Below, one piece after another: positions 25,382-34,912 of a stretch of DNA of 64,000 bases. Origin of the DNA: Aureimonas endophytica (lineage in GTDB: Bacteria; Pseudomonadota; Alphaproteobacteria; Rhizobiales; Rhizobiaceae). The stretch covers positions 744,001 through 808,000 of the forward strand of contig NZ_BMIQ01000002.1 in NCBI RefSeq assembly GCF_014642635.1. Reading direction: 5' to 3'. A program made the translations under genes and the position numbers. Within the stretch, counting starts at the first letter, position 1. Every line of letters starts with the position of its first letter. The notes under the pieces were generated by a model. That model was not told the DNA's origin and did not search any database. It saw only the letters and a list, made by a program, of their open reading frames with translations.

Positions 25382-26425
25382 CTATCGCGCGCATTCGGCG
25401 TAGAGCTGGGCCAGCATCGGCAGCACGACCTTGTCGCTATAGGCGGTCTCGACCCGTCGCCGCCCGGCTGCCGCAAGGCGATCGCGCAGCTCGCCGTCGC
25501 TCAGCAGCCGTCGCAAGGCCTGCGAGAGGGCCGATCTGTCGCCCGCGTCGAAAAGGAGACCGTGCTCCTCCGAGGTGATGAGTTCGGGAATCCCCCCGAC
25601 GCGCGTCGTGACCACGGCTTGGCCGGCGGCCATGGCCTCCAGCACGCTCATCGGCAGTCCTTCGTTATGCGAAGGTAGGACGTAGACGGCGCTCTCGCGC
25701 ACGAGACGCTGCTTGGCGGCGCCGTCGACCCAGCCGGCGAGCCGGATCACGCCGTCGAGCTGGAAGTCGCGGACGAGATCGCCCGCCTTCTCGGTCTCGC
25801 CATTGCCGCCGATCGTCAGACGCGCCGCCGGTTCGGCCGCCGCCACGTCGCGAAAGGCCTCGATGAGATCGAAGGCACCCTTGCGCTGTCCGACGAGGCC
25901 GAGAAACAGGATGCTCTTCTCGCTGCCCGGCTGCGGCTGAATCTCGGCCGGGACGGTGACGTAGTTCGGGACGACGGTGATCCGCGCGCGGGGCGCGATC
26001 GCCGAGACGAAATCCTCCCAGCTCTTCGACAGCACGACGACGCGCGTCGCCCGTTCGAGCCGTCCCCGGATCAGCCTCTGAACGAAGGGCTTCTGCGAAT
26101 TGTAGAAGGTCTTCATTTCCGAGCCGTGGAGATGCAGCACGACCGGGATGCCGAAGCGGCGGGCGATGGCCGCGAAGAGACTCTTGCGCCAGAAGCTGCC
26201 GCGCATGGCCGCATGGCAGTGGACGAGCTCCACGCGGTTCCGCGCCAGGCAGAGAAGGAAGGCGAAGATGGCCTGGACGAGCACCCACTGGCGCTTCACG
26301 ACGCCGCCATCGACATAGGAATGGATCAGGCGGACGTCCTGATCGGCAATGAAGCCGTCGCGCTCATAGGCTTCCACCACGCTGCGCATGCCGCCTCGGG
26401 CCGCGCACCAGATCATGACCTTCAC
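25382..26425 (-). CDS. Glycosyltransferase family 4 protein
   Basis: The protein of about 347 residues has a GT-B fold. The C-terminal nucleotide-sugar binding domain is typical of GT4: KSILFLGLVGQRKGAFDLIEAF, ARLTIGGNGETEKA, then the E-x7-E motif in PSHNEGLPMSVLEAMAAGQAVVTTRVGGIPELI. The N-terminal part contains VVLHLHGSEMKTFYN. The start is uncertain: ATG 26536 adds 37 Pro/Arg-rich residues without family character. GTG 26425 (product starting MKVMIWCAARGGM) has a GAGG five bases upstream and starts at the first beta-strand, so I chose it. It transfers a hexose onto the lipid-linked repeat unit in the cytosol; donor and acceptor are unknown. Confidence 0.88.
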   Translation of the reverse strand: MKVMIWCAARGGMRSVVEAYERDGFIADQDVRLIHSYVDGGVVKRQWVLVQAIFAFLLCLARNRVELVHCHAAMRGSFWRKSLFAAIARRFGIPVVLHLHGSEMKTFYNSQKPFVQRLIRGRLERATRVVVLSKSWEDFVSAIAPRARITVVPNYVTVPAEIQPQPGSEKSILFLGLVGQRKGAFDLIEAFRDVAAAEPAARLTIGGNGETEKAGDLVRDFQLDGVIRLAGWVDGAAKQRLVRESAVYVLPSHNEGLPMSVLEAMAAGQAVVTTRVGGIPELITSEEHGLLFDAGDRSALSQALRRLLSDGELRDRLAAAGRRRVETAYSDKVVLPMLAQLYAECAR

Positions 26426-26673
26426 ATCGACCTCGTCGGTTGGACTGTGTCGTCGATCCGGCCGCGCCGCCTGTTCCGGCGCCGGCCTGCCGTCGTCCGG
26501 CGGAGGGGAGGGCTCGGCCGGAAGGCCCGCCTTCATGGCATGGCCGGGCGGACAAGGGAAGTCGAGGCTTCGCGCCTCGGCGGATGCGCTGCCCGAGCCG
26601 AGGCGTCCCGACGGGATCGCCGAACGGCGGGGGCGATCCGGCCGGGCGATGCCGCCGGCTTTCGCGAGAGCCG

Positions 26674-27462
26674 CTAATCCCGGCCGCGCGAGGTCAGGAA
26701 CGAGAAGGCGCCGCCGGCGAGCCGCAGCGCGGTCAGCCGGCCGGTGATGAAGACGCCCGTGTCGATGCCGATCCGGCCATGCTGCAGGATCACCGCGTCG
26801 GTCGGACTATGGCCGTGCACGACGTTGAGCGGCAATTGCGGGCCGCGCGACAGGAAGGGCTCGCGGATCCAGAGAAGATCGCGATCGGTCTGGGCTTCCA
26901 GCGGCACCGAGGGGCGAAGACCGGCATGGACGAAAACGGTGGTCCCGCTATGTACAAGGGCCGGAAGCGAGCGGAGAAAGTGCTGGTGCTCTTCCGGGAT
27001 GCTTTCCGCCAAATGGCGCCGCAAGGCGTTCCGGTCCCGGCGCGCCAGCCGATGCATATGGTCGAGGTCGATTCCGTAGGAGACCAGCGTCGCCCGCCCG
27101 CCGACATCCGGCCAATGGCTGTGTTCCGCCGGATCGTCCAGGTAGTTCAGCATCATCTCCTCGTGATTCCCGCACAGGCATAGCCGGTCGAAATCTCCGT
27201 CGAGGGGCTGGAGAAGATGGGCGATCACCTCGGCCGAGCGCGGGCCGCGATCGATATAGTCGCCGAGAAGAATCACGATCTTGCGGCCGTCATAGCGTCG
27301 GCCGTCCGCCAGGATCAGCTCTTCCAGCCGCCGGAACTCGTCGAAACATCCATGGATATCGCCGATGGCGTAGAGCACGCCCTCGAAGGTGCCGAGATCG
27401 ATCCTCGGCCGGGGCGGCCCGGTCGGAGTCTGGCGGCGAAGGGGGCGGAGGATGTCGATCAA
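26674..27462 (-). CDS. Metallophosphoesterase / serine-threonine phosphatase-like protein
   Basis: The protein of about 262 residues belongs to the calcineurin-like PPP family. Metal-binding motifs appear in order: YAIGDIHGCFDEF (GDxHG), ILLGDYIDRGPRSAEV (GDxxDRG), LCLCGNHEEMM (GNHE), and histidines in TVFVHAGLRPSVPLE and VHGHSPT. It closely resembles bacterial PrpA/ApaH-like serine/threonine phosphatases. TTG 27462 is chosen because the product then starts MIDILRPLRR; an ATG at 27609 would add 49 residues without family resemblance. It lies between two glycosyltransferase genes on the same strand. A role in dephosphorylating a tyrosine/serine-regulated EPS component is only a guess. Confidence 0.85.
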   Translation of the reverse strand: MIDILRPLRRQTPTGPPRPRIDLGTFEGVLYAIGDIHGCFDEFRRLEELILADGRRYDGRKIVILLGDYIDRGPRSAEVIAHLLQPLDGDFDRLCLCGNHEEMMLNYLDDPAEHSHWPDVGGRATLVSYGIDLDHMHRLARRDRNALRRHLAESIPEEHQHFLRSLPALVHSGTTVFVHAGLRPSVPLEAQTDRDLLWIREPFLSRGPQLPLNVVHGHSPTDAVILQHGRIGIDTGVFITGRLTALRLAGGAFSFLTSRGRD

Positions 27463-27655
27463 GGATGCAACTCGGTGAGAGATTGGCGCCCTGAAGCGGC
27501 TCACGCCATGAGAGATAACCGGTCTCGCGCCAAGCTGGAAACGGCGCCGCGCGGCGCGCCTTGCGGATCGAACGCCCAACGAGCCCGATCCGATGCGAGA
27601 CCCGATCATCGGGCCGCATGGTTTCCATCCGGTTAAGACCGCGACGCGGGGCGTC

Positions 27656-28651
27656 TCACGCCCCGCCGATCAGGCTCTTGAGCCGCAATCCGAGCCGAGG
27701 CGAGAGAATGCAGACCAGGCGATACAAGGTCCAGCGGCTGAAGCGAGGCCGATCGTAGTGGCGGGAGAACAGGATCCGCAGCGCATCCCGGCGCCGGCCG
27801 GCCATCGCGGCGTCGAGCGCCGCGCCGGTCGCGATGCGGCGGAGCAGCCCGTTGCGCGCCTCGTCTTCCCGGCGCAGCGTCTCGTCCCGAGACAAGGACA
27901 TGAAGAACATGTCCTGTCGGCGATTGATCGTGGGCGAGCGCGCGATCGAGCCGGGCGTCAGGCGATACTTGCAGATGAAGGCGTCGACGAACACGAAGTC
28001 GCCGGGGGCCAGCCCCTTGGCGGCCTCGATGATGAAGTCGGCATCGACGGCATGGCCGACCTCGCGCTCGTGCTTGTAGCCGATCTCGCGGGCGAGGCGG
28101 CTGTCGATCAGATAGCCGTCGTTCGGCACATGCTGCCAGAGCGCGGCGCGCAGCGGCGAGGGCTGCGGACCGGCATGGTCCGGCACGCGCCGGTCGCGTG
28201 CGTTCCACGCCGCCGACCGTTCCAGAAGCACCGTGCCGCCCGGCGCGATGACATATTGCAGGCCGTAGACGCAGCGCGCCGAGGGATAAGTCGCAAGCGC
28301 CGCGAGAAGGAGATCGAGCCCGCCGGGACACATCAGATCGTCGTCGTGGATCAACAGGAGATAGCGGCCCGCCGCACGGTGGAACAGACGGTTCACGTTG
28401 CCGGACTGTCCCAGCCGCTCGCGATTGCGCTCGTGCCGGATCACGATCCCTTCGGGCAGGGGAAGTGAGCGCACGAGATCCTCGGTTTCCGAGGTGCGCG
28501 AATCGTCGCCGATCAGGATTTCGATCGGCCGATGGGTCTGTGCGAGGCAGCTCGCGATGGTTTCTCGGATAAGTTGCGGCCGTTCGAATGTCGGTATGCA
28601 GATCGATACGAGCCCGTCGCTTCCCGCAGGCTCTTCTATGCCCCCCTCCAA
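27656..28651 (-). CDS. Glycosyltransferase family 2 protein
   Basis: The 331-residue cytosolic GT-A enzyme has the N-terminal GT2 pattern LVSICIPTFERPQLIRETIASCLAQTHRPIEILIGDD (residues 14-50). LLLIHDDDLMCPGGLDLLL follows at about 98-116 and contains the DDD/DxD metal-binding motif. The acceptor side includes VDADFIIEAAKG at about 200. GT2 enzymes add sugars from nucleotide donors during repeat-unit assembly. It begins the minus-strand group GT2, phosphatase, GT4, with gaps of 193 and about 250 bp, so these may not be one tight operon. Donor and linkage cannot be predicted. Confidence 0.9.
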   Translation of the reverse strand: MEGGIEEPAGSDGLVSICIPTFERPQLIRETIASCLAQTHRPIEILIGDDSRTSETEDLVRSLPLPEGIVIRHERNRERLGQSGNVNRLFHRAAGRYLLLIHDDDLMCPGGLDLLLAALATYPSARCVYGLQYVIAPGGTVLLERSAAWNARDRRVPDHAGPQPSPLRAALWQHVPNDGYLIDSRLAREIGYKHEREVGHAVDADFIIEAAKGLAPGDFVFVDAFICKYRLTPGSIARSPTINRRQDMFFMSLSRDETLRREDEARNGLLRRIATGAALDAAMAGRRRDALRILFSRHYDRPRFSRWTLYRLVCILSPRLGLRLKSLIGGA

Positions 28652-29165
28652 GATCTGCTCCCTGATGGAATCGAAGTCCGTTCTTTTGCTTGAACGGTTC
28701 CAAGATTCCTATGGGTAATGCAACCTGCCGGAGCAGGTAAATATTTTTCCGACTGGAGGAACGCGGCAGCCTGCGGCATTTTGTCCACAGACTGTGCAAT
28801 CGTATCGCCTCAGGATTGCTTTGCCGAGACTTACACTCGTAAAAGATGTAGTCGTCAGGCGCGAAAGGCTCACCGATTCAGAGGCGCCGAGGCTTCGATC
28901 TACATGCTGCGGACGGCATCCGACGACGGAACTCCGTCGTTACACGCCGCGCTCCGACCCAGTGAGGGAATGTTTCGGGCGGCGACGACCCTTCGCCGGC
29001 GGCGAGGCCGCGGCAGGCTCGATGGATGGGAGCGGTCGGTGCGAGAGGCGGCCGTTTCCGCGGACCCGGCGGCAATGGCCGGTCGCCCGCGCCGTTTCTC
29101 GGCGTGACGGAGGGCGGTCTAGGTCGCCGGATCCTTCCACGATCCGGCCGGCAGGGGGCGAGGGC
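28652..29165. other. Intergenic region, no gene recognised
   Basis: About 510 bases between the GT2 gene start and the stop of the PrsE-like gene. The part at 28680-28860 is AT-richer than its neighbours and probably contains the promoter for the minus-strand GT2 gene. No credible coding sequence was seen. Confidence 0.45.
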
Positions 29166-30491
29166 CTATTTCTCGCGGAAGGCGCGGGCGATCTGATCGC
29201 TGAGCGGCTGGATGAGATAGGCGAGGGCGGTGCGGTCCTGCGTCTTCACGAAGGCTTCCACCGGCATGCCCGGCACGGGGCGCACGCCCTCCATCCGGTC
29301 GAACTGCGACTTCGGAATGACGATCCGCACCATGTAGTAGGAGGCGCCGGTGCGCTGCTCCTGCGAGATGTCGGCGGACACCTGATGGACGTCGCCGTCG
29401 AGTTCCGGCGTCGTCCGCGAATTGACGCCCGAGAAGCGCAGCCCCGCCGCCTGGCCGACATGGACGTCGTTGATGTCCTGCGGCGAGATGCGCGCCTCCA
29501 CCACGAGTTCGTCGCCGAGCGGCACGATCTCCATGATCGTGTCGCCGGGCCGGATGACGCCGCCGACCGTATGCACGTCGAGCTGATGCACGATGCCGTC
29601 CTGGGGCGCGCGGATGTCGATCCTCGCGAGCTGGTCCTCGGCCGCCGTGCGCCGCTCGCCGAGTTCGGCGAGCTTGCCGCGAATGTCGGCGAGGTCCTTC
29701 GAGACCTCCGAGCGCATGTCGTGATCGACCTGGATGATCTGGAGTTCGGCCTCGGCGATGCGGCCGTGGGCGCCGGCGATGCTGGCGACATATTGGCCGC
29801 GCTCGCCGCGCAGCGCCGCCTTGTCGCGCTCCAGCGCCGCGAGCCGGGTGAACTGGACCAGCTTCTTCGTGAGGAGGTCGTTGACGCCCGCGAGCTCCTT
29901 GTCGATGAACTGGAGCTGCTGATCCTTGGCGGCGATCTGCTCCCCGAGGCCGTTCACCTCCTGGCGGAATTCGGCGATCTTCTCGCGCAGCTGCGCCTTC
30001 TGTCCCTCGCGCGCCTCGCGCCGGATGCCGAAGAGCTTGTCCTCGCCTTCCATGATGCGGGCGACTTCCGGATCGCTCCGGCGCCCGAGGAGATCCGCCG
30101 GATAGGTCACGGTCGTCGCGTCGGTCTGTTCGGCCTGTTCGCGGGCCTGCCGGGCGAGCAATTCGTCGATCTGCTTCAGGACGATCTGCAGATTGGCCTT
30201 GGCCTGCGTCGCGTCGAGCCGCACCAGCACGTCGCCGGCATTCACCCGGTCGCCTTCCCGAACCAGAAGCTCGCCGACGACGCCGCCGGTCGGATGCTGG
30301 ACCTTCTTGAGGCTGGAGGCGACGACGAGCGTGCCATGGGCGATCACGGCGCCGGACAGCTTCGCGGTCGCCGCCCAGGTGCTGAGGCCGCCGGCGAGGA
30401 GGAGGCAGAGCGAGACGCCGACCGTCAGGTGCCGGCGGATCGAGCGCAGCGACGGCGAGACGGCGGCGGAGGCGAGCGGGACAGGGGGCAT
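29166..30491 (-). CDS. prsE: Type I secretion membrane fusion protein (HlyD family, PrsE-like)
   Basis: The 441-residue protein has a short cytosolic N-terminus and one membrane helix (LTVGVSLCLLLAGGLSTWAATAKL, about 24-47). A biotinyl-lipoyl-like part follows (GTLVVASSLKKVQHPTGGVVGELLVREGDRVNAGDVLVRLD), then a long coiled-coil hairpin (about 95-290) and the C-terminal HlyD signature region (RIDIRAPQDGIVHQLDVHTVGGVIRPGDTIMEIVPLGDELVVEARI). It bridges the ABC transporter to an outer-membrane TolC channel. Its ATG overlaps the PrsD stop by one base (TGATG), so the two are coupled. No TolC gene is present in the window. PrsDE systems of rhizobia export EPS glycanases, which fits the two giant lyase-like proteins nearby. 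Confidence 0.9.
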   Translation of the reverse strand: MPPVPLASAAVSPSLRSIRRHLTVGVSLCLLLAGGLSTWAATAKLSGAVIAHGTLVVASSLKKVQHPTGGVVGELLVREGDRVNAGDVLVRLDATQAKANLQIVLKQIDELLARQAREQAEQTDATTVTYPADLLGRRSDPEVARIMEGEDKLFGIRREAREGQKAQLREKIAEFRQEVNGLGEQIAAKDQQLQFIDKELAGVNDLLTKKLVQFTRLAALERDKAALRGERGQYVASIAGAHGRIAEAELQIIQVDHDMRSEVSKDLADIRGKLAELGERRTAAEDQLARIDIRAPQDGIVHQLDVHTVGGVIRPGDTIMEIVPLGDELVVEARISPQDINDVHVGQAAGLRFSGVNSRTTPELDGDVHQVSADISQEQRTGASYYMVRIVIPKSQFDRMEGVRPVPGMPVEAFVKTQDRTALAYLIQPLSDQIARAFREK

Positions 30492-32263
30492 CAGGCGGCT
30501 CCGGCGACGGTCGGGGCGAGCTTCGGCGGCTGGCCCGCCGCCACGCTGTCATTGGTCGGCACGGGCCGCAGCAGCACGCGGCCCAGCACCTCGTCCTTCG
30601 AGCCGAAGGCCTGGACGCGGCCATCCTGCATCATCAGCACGAGATCGACGGCGATGAGGGCGCTCGGGCGATGCGCCACGACGACGGCGATGCCGCCGCG
30701 CTCGCGCACCGCGAAGATCGCCTTGGTCAGCGCGTCCTCGCCCTCGGCGTCGAGATTGGAATTCGGCTCGTCGAGCACGACGAGGAAGGGATCGCCATAG
30801 AGCGCGCGGGCGAGGCCGACGCGCTGGCGCTGGCCGGCGGACAGCGCTTGGCCCGCGTCGCCGACATTGGCCTCGTAGCCGCCGGGCAGGCGCACGATGA
30901 TCTCGTGCACGCCGGCGACCTTCGCCGCCGCGATGATCTTCTCGGCCGTCGCCTCCGGGTCGAAGCGGGCGATGTTCTGGGCGATGGAGCCGGAAAAGAG
31001 CTGCACGTCCTGCGGCAGGTAGCCGATATGGCGGCCGAGGCGGTCGGACGTCCATTGCTGCAGCGTCGCGCCGTCGAGACGGACCGCGCCGCGCACCGGC
31101 ACCCAGGCGCCGACCATGGCGCGGATGAGCGAGGATTTGCCCGACGCGCTCGGACCGATGACGCCGAGGCCCTGGCCCGCGAGCAGCCGCAGCGAGGCGT
31201 CCTGCACGATGAGATTGCGCCCGCTCGGCGCGGCGATGGCGACATTCTCCACCGTCAGCATCTTCTCGGGCGCCGGCAGGTCCAGAACCGCGCCTTCGGC
31301 GGGCAGGCTGCGCAGGACCTGATCGAGCCGCGCCCAGCTCTGCCGGGCGGAGATGAAGCCCTTCCACTGCGCGATCGCGAGCTCGATCGGCGCCAGCGCA
31401 CGGGAGGTGAGGATGGAGCTGGCGATGATGATGCCGGCCGTCGCCTCCTGGTTGATGACGAGATAGGCGCCGACGGCGAGGACGCCGGACTGCAGCACCA
31501 TGCGCAGCATCTTCGAGGCCGAGCCGAGCGCGCCCGTCACGTCGGCGGCGCGCTGCTGGGCCGATTTGTAGGCTTGGTTCACCTCGCCCCAAGCGCGGCC
31601 CATCCGGCCTTCCATGCCCATGGCGCGCAGCACCTCGGCATTGCGGCGATAGGCTTCGGCGAGGCCGTTGCGCTGGGAGGCGAGGAGGGAGGCCTCCTTC
31701 ACCGACTTGCGCGTCAGCCGTTCGGTGAGCAGCGTCAGCACGACGAGGATGACGCCGCCGGCGATCGCCGTCCAGCCGATCGCCGGGTGGAAGGCGAAGC
31801 AGATCCCGAGATAGAGCGGCATCCAGACGAGATCGAACAGCGCCGTCGGGCCGAGACTGGACAGGAAGCCGCGCACCGTATCGAGATCGCGCGAGGGCTG
31901 GATGCTGTCGACATTGCCGGCGAGAAGCGGCAGCCGCGTCACCGCCTGGAAGGCGCGGGCGCCGAGCGCCTCGTCGATGGCGCCGCCGATCCGGGTGAGG
32001 ATGCGGCCGCGCAGCGTGTCCACCGCGCCCTGGAAGAGATAGAGGGCAAGCGCGAGGATCGCGAGGCCGATCAGCGTCGGCACGCTGCGGCTCGGCAGCA
32101 CGCGGTCATAGACTTCCAGCATGAAGAACGAGCCGGTGAGATAGAGCACGTTCAGCATGGCGCTGAGCAGACCGACTCCGATAAAGGCCGAGCGGCAGGT
32201 GGCGAGCGCCTGGCCGAGTTCGCTCTTGCCGTCGGGCGCGGCCGACATGCGCGGCGGATTCAT
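30491..32263 (-). CDS. prsD: Type I secretion ABC transporter, permease-ATPase (PrsD-like)
   Basis: The 590-residue inner-membrane exporter has six helices in the N-terminal half (AFIGVGLLSAMLNVLYLTGSFFMLEVYDRVLPSRSVPTL is the PrsD/AprD/LipB family start). The ATPase half follows: Walker A GPSASGKSS, signature LSAGQRQRVGLARAL, Walker B FLVVLDEPNSNLD and H-loop VVVAHRPSAL. ATG 32263 matches the usual length for the family; an ATG at 32410 would add 49 residues. It forms the energised part of a tripartite exporter with the coupled PrsE-like protein. Probable cargo are the repeat proteins at 45858-49334 and 51473-55717, which end in type I secretion-like sequences; this link is inferred. Confidence 0.92.
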   Translation of the reverse strand: MNPPRMSAAPDGKSELGQALATCRSAFIGVGLLSAMLNVLYLTGSFFMLEVYDRVLPSRSVPTLIGLAILALALYLFQGAVDTLRGRILTRIGGAIDEALGARAFQAVTRLPLLAGNVDSIQPSRDLDTVRGFLSSLGPTALFDLVWMPLYLGICFAFHPAIGWTAIAGGVILVVLTLLTERLTRKSVKEASLLASQRNGLAEAYRRNAEVLRAMGMEGRMGRAWGEVNQAYKSAQQRAADVTGALGSASKMLRMVLQSGVLAVGAYLVINQEATAGIIIASSILTSRALAPIELAIAQWKGFISARQSWARLDQVLRSLPAEGAVLDLPAPEKMLTVENVAIAAPSGRNLIVQDASLRLLAGQGLGVIGPSASGKSSLIRAMVGAWVPVRGAVRLDGATLQQWTSDRLGRHIGYLPQDVQLFSGSIAQNIARFDPEATAEKIIAAAKVAGVHEIIVRLPGGYEANVGDAGQALSAGQRQRVGLARALYGDPFLVVLDEPNSNLDAEGEDALTKAIFAVRERGGIAVVVAHRPSALIAVDLVLMMQDGRVQAFGSKDEVLGRVLLRPVPTNDSVAAGQPPKLAPTVAGAA

Positions 32264-32575
32264 CACGAATGTCTGCTCCAACTGACCCCAACGGATGACG
32301 CCGTCCCCTCTCGGCTTCGCAGCCGGCAGGGGGTGCCACGAGCCGTAAGCTAGCGGCAGATGCTTGAATAAATTGTCAAACTCGTGACGCGCGGACAGGT
32401 GCCGAATCACCGCGCGCGGCGAGCGCGCAAGCCGGCCACGCGCCGGCGGGGCCGGCTTCGCCGCATCTTCGCATGGCCGGAGAGGTCGGTCGAGACCGGC
32501 GCGATGGAGCTGGCAGCTTCGAACGATGCCGAAGGGCGGCGCGGCCGATGGCCGGGGCGCCGCCGCGCCCGCCCG
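32264..32575. other. Intergenic region upstream of prsD, no gene recognised
   Basis: 312 bases between prsD and the epimerase gene. A mildly AT-rich stretch (TTGAATAAATTGTCAAACTC, about 32363-32382) probably holds the prsDE promoter. No coding sequence is supported. Confidence 0.4.
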
Positions 32576-33541
32576 TCACACCAGGGCGGGGCTTTCCGCG
32601 CGCCAGCGGCGGATGGCTTCCGCCAGATCCGTCTCGTAGCGATAGCCCGCCGCGTTCAGGAAGCCCGGCTCGACATTGGTCGAGGTGACGAGCTTGGCGA
32701 TGCGCTCGCGATCGATGCCGTTGCGCAGCCCGAGCTTGGACACGATCTCGAAGGGCACGGCGGCCGTGTTCATCAGCGGGTGAGGCATGACGCCGCGCGG
32801 AGCGGGCAGGCCGGCGACCTCGCCGAAGGTGTTGCAGATGTCCTCGATCGTATAGTCGCGGGCATAGCAGAAATTATAGAGGATCGAGCGCTCCGGCATC
32901 GTCATGACGAAGTCCATCGAGCGCACCAGTTCGCCGACATAGCCGCAGCTCTTCACCGTGTCGCGCCGGCCCGGATACAGGAACATGCCGCGCTTCAGCG
33001 CCCCGGCGAGGCGGGTGAAATTGCCGCGCTCGCCCGCCCCGAAGATGACCGCCGGCCGCACGATGGCCAGCTTGCGCGCCCCGTCGGCCTCCTGCCACTC
33101 GCGGCGCACATGCTCGGCCAGAAGCTTCGAGCGGCCGTAGTCGGAGGTCGGCACCGGCGTCGTGGTCTCGAGCTTGCGATCCTCGCCCGGGCCGTAGACG
33201 GCGATCGAGCTGGTGAACAGCATCTCCGAGAGGTCGTTGCGCCGCGCGAAGGCGCAGGCGTTCACGGCGCCGGCGACATTCGTCTCGTAATATTCGTGCG
33301 GCTTGTGGCCGGGCGTCCGATGCACCGCCGCGAGATCGTAGATCCGGTCGATGCCGGCGGCGAAACGGTCCGGGATCGGTGTCCGGATGTCGTGGATCAC
33401 ATATTCGACCCCGGGAACGCTGACGCCCGGCGCCACGATATCGACACTGACGAGGCGGAGCGGGGCTCCGGACTCCGCCAGGGTCCGCAAGAGATGGGTT
33501 CCGATGAAACCCGCACCGCCAAAGACGATCGCACCCTTCAC
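32576..33541 (-). CDS. NAD-dependent epimerase/dehydratase (extended SDR)
   Basis: The 321-residue cytosolic nucleotide-sugar enzyme has the Rossmann motif GGAGFIGTHL (residues 8-17). The catalytic SSIAVYG and YGRSK (Tyr135, Lys139) are of the extended short-chain dehydrogenase class, followed by VRPAVIFGAGERGNF. UDP-sugar epimerases, dehydratases and reductases share these features, so the exact reaction is not clear. It is on the minus strand between prsD and the ExoY-like gene. It probably makes or modifies a nucleotide sugar for the polysaccharide. Start ATG 33541 places the Rossmann fold at the N-terminus as expected. Confidence 0.9.
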   Translation of the reverse strand: MKGAIVFGGAGFIGTHLLRTLAESGAPLRLVSVDIVAPGVSVPGVEYVIHDIRTPIPDRFAAGIDRIYDLAAVHRTPGHKPHEYYETNVAGAVNACAFARRNDLSEMLFTSSIAVYGPGEDRKLETTTPVPTSDYGRSKLLAEHVRREWQEADGARKLAIVRPAVIFGAGERGNFTRLAGALKRGMFLYPGRRDTVKSCGYVGELVRSMDFVMTMPERSILYNFCYARDYTIEDICNTFGEVAGLPAPRGVMPHPLMNTAAVPFEIVSKLGLRNGIDRERIAKLVTSTNVEPGFLNAAGYRYETDLAEAIRRWRAESPALV

Positions 33542-34141
33542 AAGACTACCTTATGCTTGCAAATCCACGCAGAACAGACAGTGACCGGGAATGAGACCGG
33601 CACCACCGCCGGCTCGTGCGGATTCATATCGGCGAGCGTACGAGTTCCGGTCAAGCGACAATCACCCCGCACTGCATCATACGAAATGTCGGATGTCCTT
33701 CGCAACGCAAAACAATTCGCTCCGCGCATTACCACGTTCTGCTCAGACGATAGTTGTATAGCTACCGGAGCGGAGGAAAGGGAATTCGAAAGCTCTGCGC
33801 ATTTCGCGATGCTCCCATGCAAAAGATGCATGCCCCTGGGGCACGAATTCTCTTGCCGGGTATCGCGTAATGCCCGCTGCGAGTGCCTTTCCGCAGGATC
33901 GAGCGGAAGCCTGCTTCGCGAGCTGCTGGCTAAACCTCTGGAACGTCATCACATTTCACAATGCCTTCGCGTATTCGGCCATTCCACTTGCGGTTCAGCG
34001 AATTTTGTTCCCAGAATTTTAATCATCCTGTATCAATAACCATGACATCCGATTTACCTTTTTGAACAGGCTTTAACCCTATTTCGCGGTTGCACAAAAA
34101 CGTGGACGGCGATATTCGATGACGTGCTTAAGGTCGGGTTA
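33542..34141. other. AT-richer divergent promoter region
   Basis: Six hundred bases between the divergent epimerase and ExoY-like genes are visibly less GC-rich than the coding DNA, especially at 33690-33780 and 33950-34110 (for example TTTGAACAGGCTTTAACCC at 34061-34079). I see no convincing gene. Its size and composition fit a regulated promoter region, possibly binding an AT-preferring regulator of the MucR/Ros type; that is inference. Confidence 0.45.
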
Positions 34142-34828
34142 ATGAGTGAGGCAGGAATGTCGGCGACTGAAGCCTATGTAAGTTCACCCTCGGTGAGCGA
34201 AAGCAGTTCGGCTCCGGTCGGTGGCGCTGCGAAGCGCGTCTTCGATGTGGTTCTCGCCAGCCTTCTGCTCGTGTTCTTCGCGCCCATCCTGATCGTGATC
34301 GCGCTGGCGGTCTGGATCAGCGATCCCGGCCCGATCTTCTTCGGCCACACGCGCATCGGCTATGACGGCCGGCGCTTCAAGTGCCTCAAGTTCCGTTCGA
34401 TGGTGGTGAATTCCGCCGAGGCGCTGGAGAAGCATCTGGCGGCGTCGCCCGCGGCCCGCGCCGAGTGGGAACTGACCCACAAGCTGAAGGACGATCCGCG
34501 CATCACCGGCATCGGTCGTCTGCTGCGCGTGTCCAGCCTCGACGAGCTGCCGCAGCTTCTCAACGTGATCCGCGGCGAGATGAGCCTCGTCGGTCCGCGT
34601 CCGATCGTCCAGGAAGAGGTCGAGCGCTATGCCGACCGCATCAATTTCTACACCGCCAGCCGCCCGGGTCTCACCGGTCTCTGGCAGGTCAGCGGCCGCA
34701 GCGACACCTCCTATGCGCAGCGCGTCGAACTCGATTCCACCTATGTCCAGACCTGGCGCATGCGGAACGACGTGAAGATCCTGGCCCGCACCGCCGTGGT
34801 GGTGCTGAAGCGCGAAGGCAGCTGCTGA
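34142..34828 (+). CDS. exoY: Undecaprenyl-phosphate sugar phosphotransferase (ExoY-like)
   Basis: The 228-residue inner-membrane priming enzyme starts repeat-unit assembly by moving a sugar-1-phosphate onto undecaprenyl phosphate. One hydrophobic hairpin (VFDVVLASLLLVFFAPILIVIALAVW, about 34-59) is followed by the bacterial sugar transferase signature: GPIFFGHTRIGYDGRRFKCLKFRSM, then LRVSSLDELPQLLNVIRGEMSLVGPRPI with the DE dyad, and YADRINFYTASRPGLTGLWQVSGRSD. ATG 34142 has an AAGG nine bases upstream; a GTG at 34124 would add six residues. It lacks the long N-terminal domain of WcaJ/WbaP, as ExoY does. Whether it transfers galactose or glucose is not predictable. Confidence 0.92.
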   Translation: MSEAGMSATEAYVSSPSVSESSSAPVGGAAKRVFDVVLASLLLVFFAPILIVIALAVWISDPGPIFFGHTRIGYDGRRFKCLKFRSMVVNSAEALEKHLAASPAARAEWELTHKLKDDPRITGIGRLLRVSSLDELPQLLNVIRGEMSLVGPRPIVQEEVERYADRINFYTASRPGLTGLWQVSGRSDTSYAQRVELDSTYVQTWRMRNDVKILARTAVVVLKREGSC

Positions 34829-34879
34829 TCCGACGATCCGGATCGGCGCCGGCCGTCGAGGTCGGACGATTGTTCAATA

Positions 34880-34912
34880 ACGGGCGCGACGAGCGAAGAG
34901 CTCCGCGCCCGT
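34880..34912 (+). terminator. Hairpin after the ExoY-like gene
   Basis: ACGGGCGCG (34880-34888) and CGCGCCCGT (34904-34912) are a perfect 9-bp inverted repeat 52 bases after the stop, followed by a short CGTCATTT. It is a plausible terminator with a weak T-run. Confidence 0.55.
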
